From assembly GCA_002438685.1 (NCBI GenBank), contig DJQG01000159.1, forward strand, positions 242-10,995: a DNA stretch of 10,754 bases. The letters are read 5' to 3'. The notes beneath the pieces are model-generated. The model saw only the letters and a program-made list of their open reading frames with translations, did not search any database and was not told where the DNA came from. Position numbers and translations under genes: made by a program. The DNA is from Ruminococcaceae bacterium UBA6392. GTDB lineage: Bacteria > Bacillota > Clostridia > Oscillospirales > Acutalibacteraceae. Shown one piece after another: positions 7,595-10,754 of this stretch. Numbering within the stretch: the first letter of the stretch is position 1; each line of letters opens with the position of its first letter.

Positions 7595-8017
7595 TTACTT
7601 TTTGGCAGCCTTCGGACGCTTAGCACCGTACTTGGAACGGGCCTGCATTCTGCCGTTGACGCCCTGTGTATCGAGCGTTCCGCGGATGATGTGGTAACGC
7701 ACACCGGGAAGATCCTTAACACGGCCGCCGCGGATGAGAACAACCGAGTGCTCCTGAAGGTTATGACCGACGCCCGGGATATAAGCCGAAACCTCGATGC
7801 CGTTGGAAAGACGAACTCTGGCGATCTTTCTAAGAGCCGAGTTGGGCTTCTTGGGGGTGGTGGTCTTAACCGCTGTGCAAACACCGCGCTTCTGCGGAGA
7901 AGCATTGTCGGTCATGACATTTTTCTTGGAGTTGAGACCCTTCAAAAGCGCAGGGGCTTTGGGTTTCTTCTCAAGAGTTTCTCTTCCGTTTCTCACAAGC
8001 TGATTAAACGTTGGCAA
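7595..8017 (-). CDS. rpsL: Small ribosomal subunit protein S12, TTG start
   Basis: S12 sits in the decoding centre and controls translational accuracy. From TTG at 8017 the product is 140 residues and begins [15 protein letters not shown], the conserved family start. [14 protein letters not shown] (51-64) and [17 protein letters not shown] (97-113) are the two decoding-site loops. Lys56 and Lys101, the positions most often changed in streptomycin-resistant mutants, are both wild type, as is Asp102, the residue methylthiolated in some bacteria. An in-frame ATG three codons upstream (8026) abuts the Shine-Dalgarno sequence and is too close to it. The open frame extends to 8155, but that part runs through the promoter and is not coding. 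First gene of the str operon; a perfect consensus promoter lies about 80 bases upstream. Confidence 0.97.
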   Translation of the reverse strand: MPTFNQLVRNGRETLEKKPKAPALLKGLNSKKNVMTDNASPQKRGVCTAVKTTTPKKPNSALRKIARVRLSNGIEVSAYIPGVGHNLQEHSVVLIRGGRVKDLPGVRYHIIRGTLDTQGVNGRMQARSKYGAKRPKAAKK

Positions 8018-8026
8018 GCAGTACAT

Positions 8027-8032
8027 CTCCTT
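8027..8032 (-). promoter_or_regulatory. Ribosome binding site deciding the rpsL TTG start
   Basis: AAGGAG (within AGAAAGGAG, 8035-8027) is 9 bases ahead of TTG 8017 but has no spacing at all to ATG 8026-8024. Spacing and the family N-terminus both point to TTG. Confidence 0.85.
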
Positions 8033-8102
8033 TCTAAGATTTATATATGAAATCCGCGCTTCGGGCATAATTATCCCAAAACACAAGACATCACAATTTA
8101 AA

Positions 8103-8131
8103 ATTATACCGCTGACGCACCTATTTGTCAA
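8103..8131 (-). promoter_or_regulatory. Perfect consensus sigmaA promoter of the str operon
   Basis: TTGACA (8131-8126), exactly 17 bases, TATAAT (8108-8103) on the minus strand. Transcription should start near 8096, leaving a leader of about 78 bases before rpsL. Upstream, ATTTG..AACC-GAAAA-GGTT..CAAAT (about 8124-8150) forms an interrupted inverted repeat that includes the -35 box. Confidence 0.93.
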
Positions 8132-8163
8132 CCTTTTCGGTTCGTCAAATGACAAAATATTCG

Positions 8164-8206
8164 GCGTTTATCGGGGCATTATATATGATTTTTGTCCAAT
8201 AAACGC
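8164..8206. repeat. 8-bp inverted repeat in the rpoC-rpsL gap
   Basis: GCGTTTAT (8164-8171) and ATAAACGC (8199-8206) are perfect inverted copies around 27 bases that contain a minus-strand TATAAT (8183-8178). No good -35 box stands at the right distance from that hexamer. Role unknown. Confidence 0.4.
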
Positions 8207-8226
8207 ATCTCTTTATAGTCACCGCT

Positions 8227-8260
8227 GCCGGAGTCCCCCGCAAAAGCGGCAGACTCCGGC
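8227..8260 (-). other. Strong stem-loop after rpoC, no U-tract
   Basis: A perfect 9-bp stem GCCGGAGTC/GACTCCGGC (8260-8252 and 8235-8227) encloses an inner CCGC-TTTT-GCGG hairpin. It begins 12 bases after the first of two tandem TAA stop codons of rpoC. Because no run of U follows on the minus strand (AGCGGTGAC), it is not a standard intrinsic terminator. It may protect or help process the rpoC mRNA end, or cause partial termination before the str promoter. Confidence 0.55.
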
Positions 8261-8274
8261 TCGATGGTTGTTTA

Positions 8275-10754
<2,480 letters not shown>

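Overview
The window is a chromosomal segment from a low-to-mid GC Gram-positive bacterium, most likely a member of class Clostridia (possibly Oscillospirales). The reasons are the gene order rpoC-rpsL-rpsG-fusA-tuf, an RpoC without the large trigger-loop insertion of proteobacteria, strong AGGAGG-type ribosome binding sites, sigmaA-type promoters, and PyrR-type RNA attenuation of a pyrimidine transport operon. The genus cannot be fixed from the sequence alone.

Layout from high to low coordinates, because most genes lie on the minus strand. (1) rpoC, the beta' subunit of RNA polymerase, is cut by the window end at 10754 and stops at 8275. (2) A 257-base gap holds a strong stem-loop and a perfect consensus promoter (TTGACA, 17 bases, TATAAT). 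(3) The str operon follows: rpsL (S12), rpsG (S7), fusA (EF-G) and tuf (EF-Tu), closed by an intrinsic terminator at 3505-3535. rpsL appears to start at TTG and rpsG at GTG. In both, an in-frame ATG abuts or overlaps the Shine-Dalgarno sequence and is not the likely start. tuf probably has an additional promoter of its own. (4) A small GtrA-like membrane protein gene with its own promoter and a 10-bp palindrome lies at 2839-3387. (5) On the plus strand, alone, is a membrane-anchored S41 peptidase (1765-2745). It resembles the nisin-resistance-protein (NSR) type, with a TASSGE serine motif and an upstream histidine, and has a good promoter and a strong terminator. (6) On the minus strand again is a pyrimidine operon: pyrR (920-1453), then the uracil permease gene uraA/pyrP, which is cut by the window start.

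The richest non-coding region is 1454-1764. It holds two divergent promoters and a complete PyrR attenuator: a PyrR-binding anti-antiterminator with hexaloop CAGAGA, a competing antiterminator, and a Rho-independent terminator before pyrR. High UMP would let PyrR hold the binding loop closed and terminate transcription of its own gene and of the uracil importer. When pyrimidines are scarce, the antiterminator forms and both genes are made.

I see no mobile element, CRISPR array, tRNA or rRNA. Most of the window is housekeeping. I did not find a clearly undescribed system. The best leads are the NSR-like peptidase with its TTACA/TGTAA palindromes, the pyr leader, the non-AUG starts in the str operon, and unassigned palindromes at several promoters.
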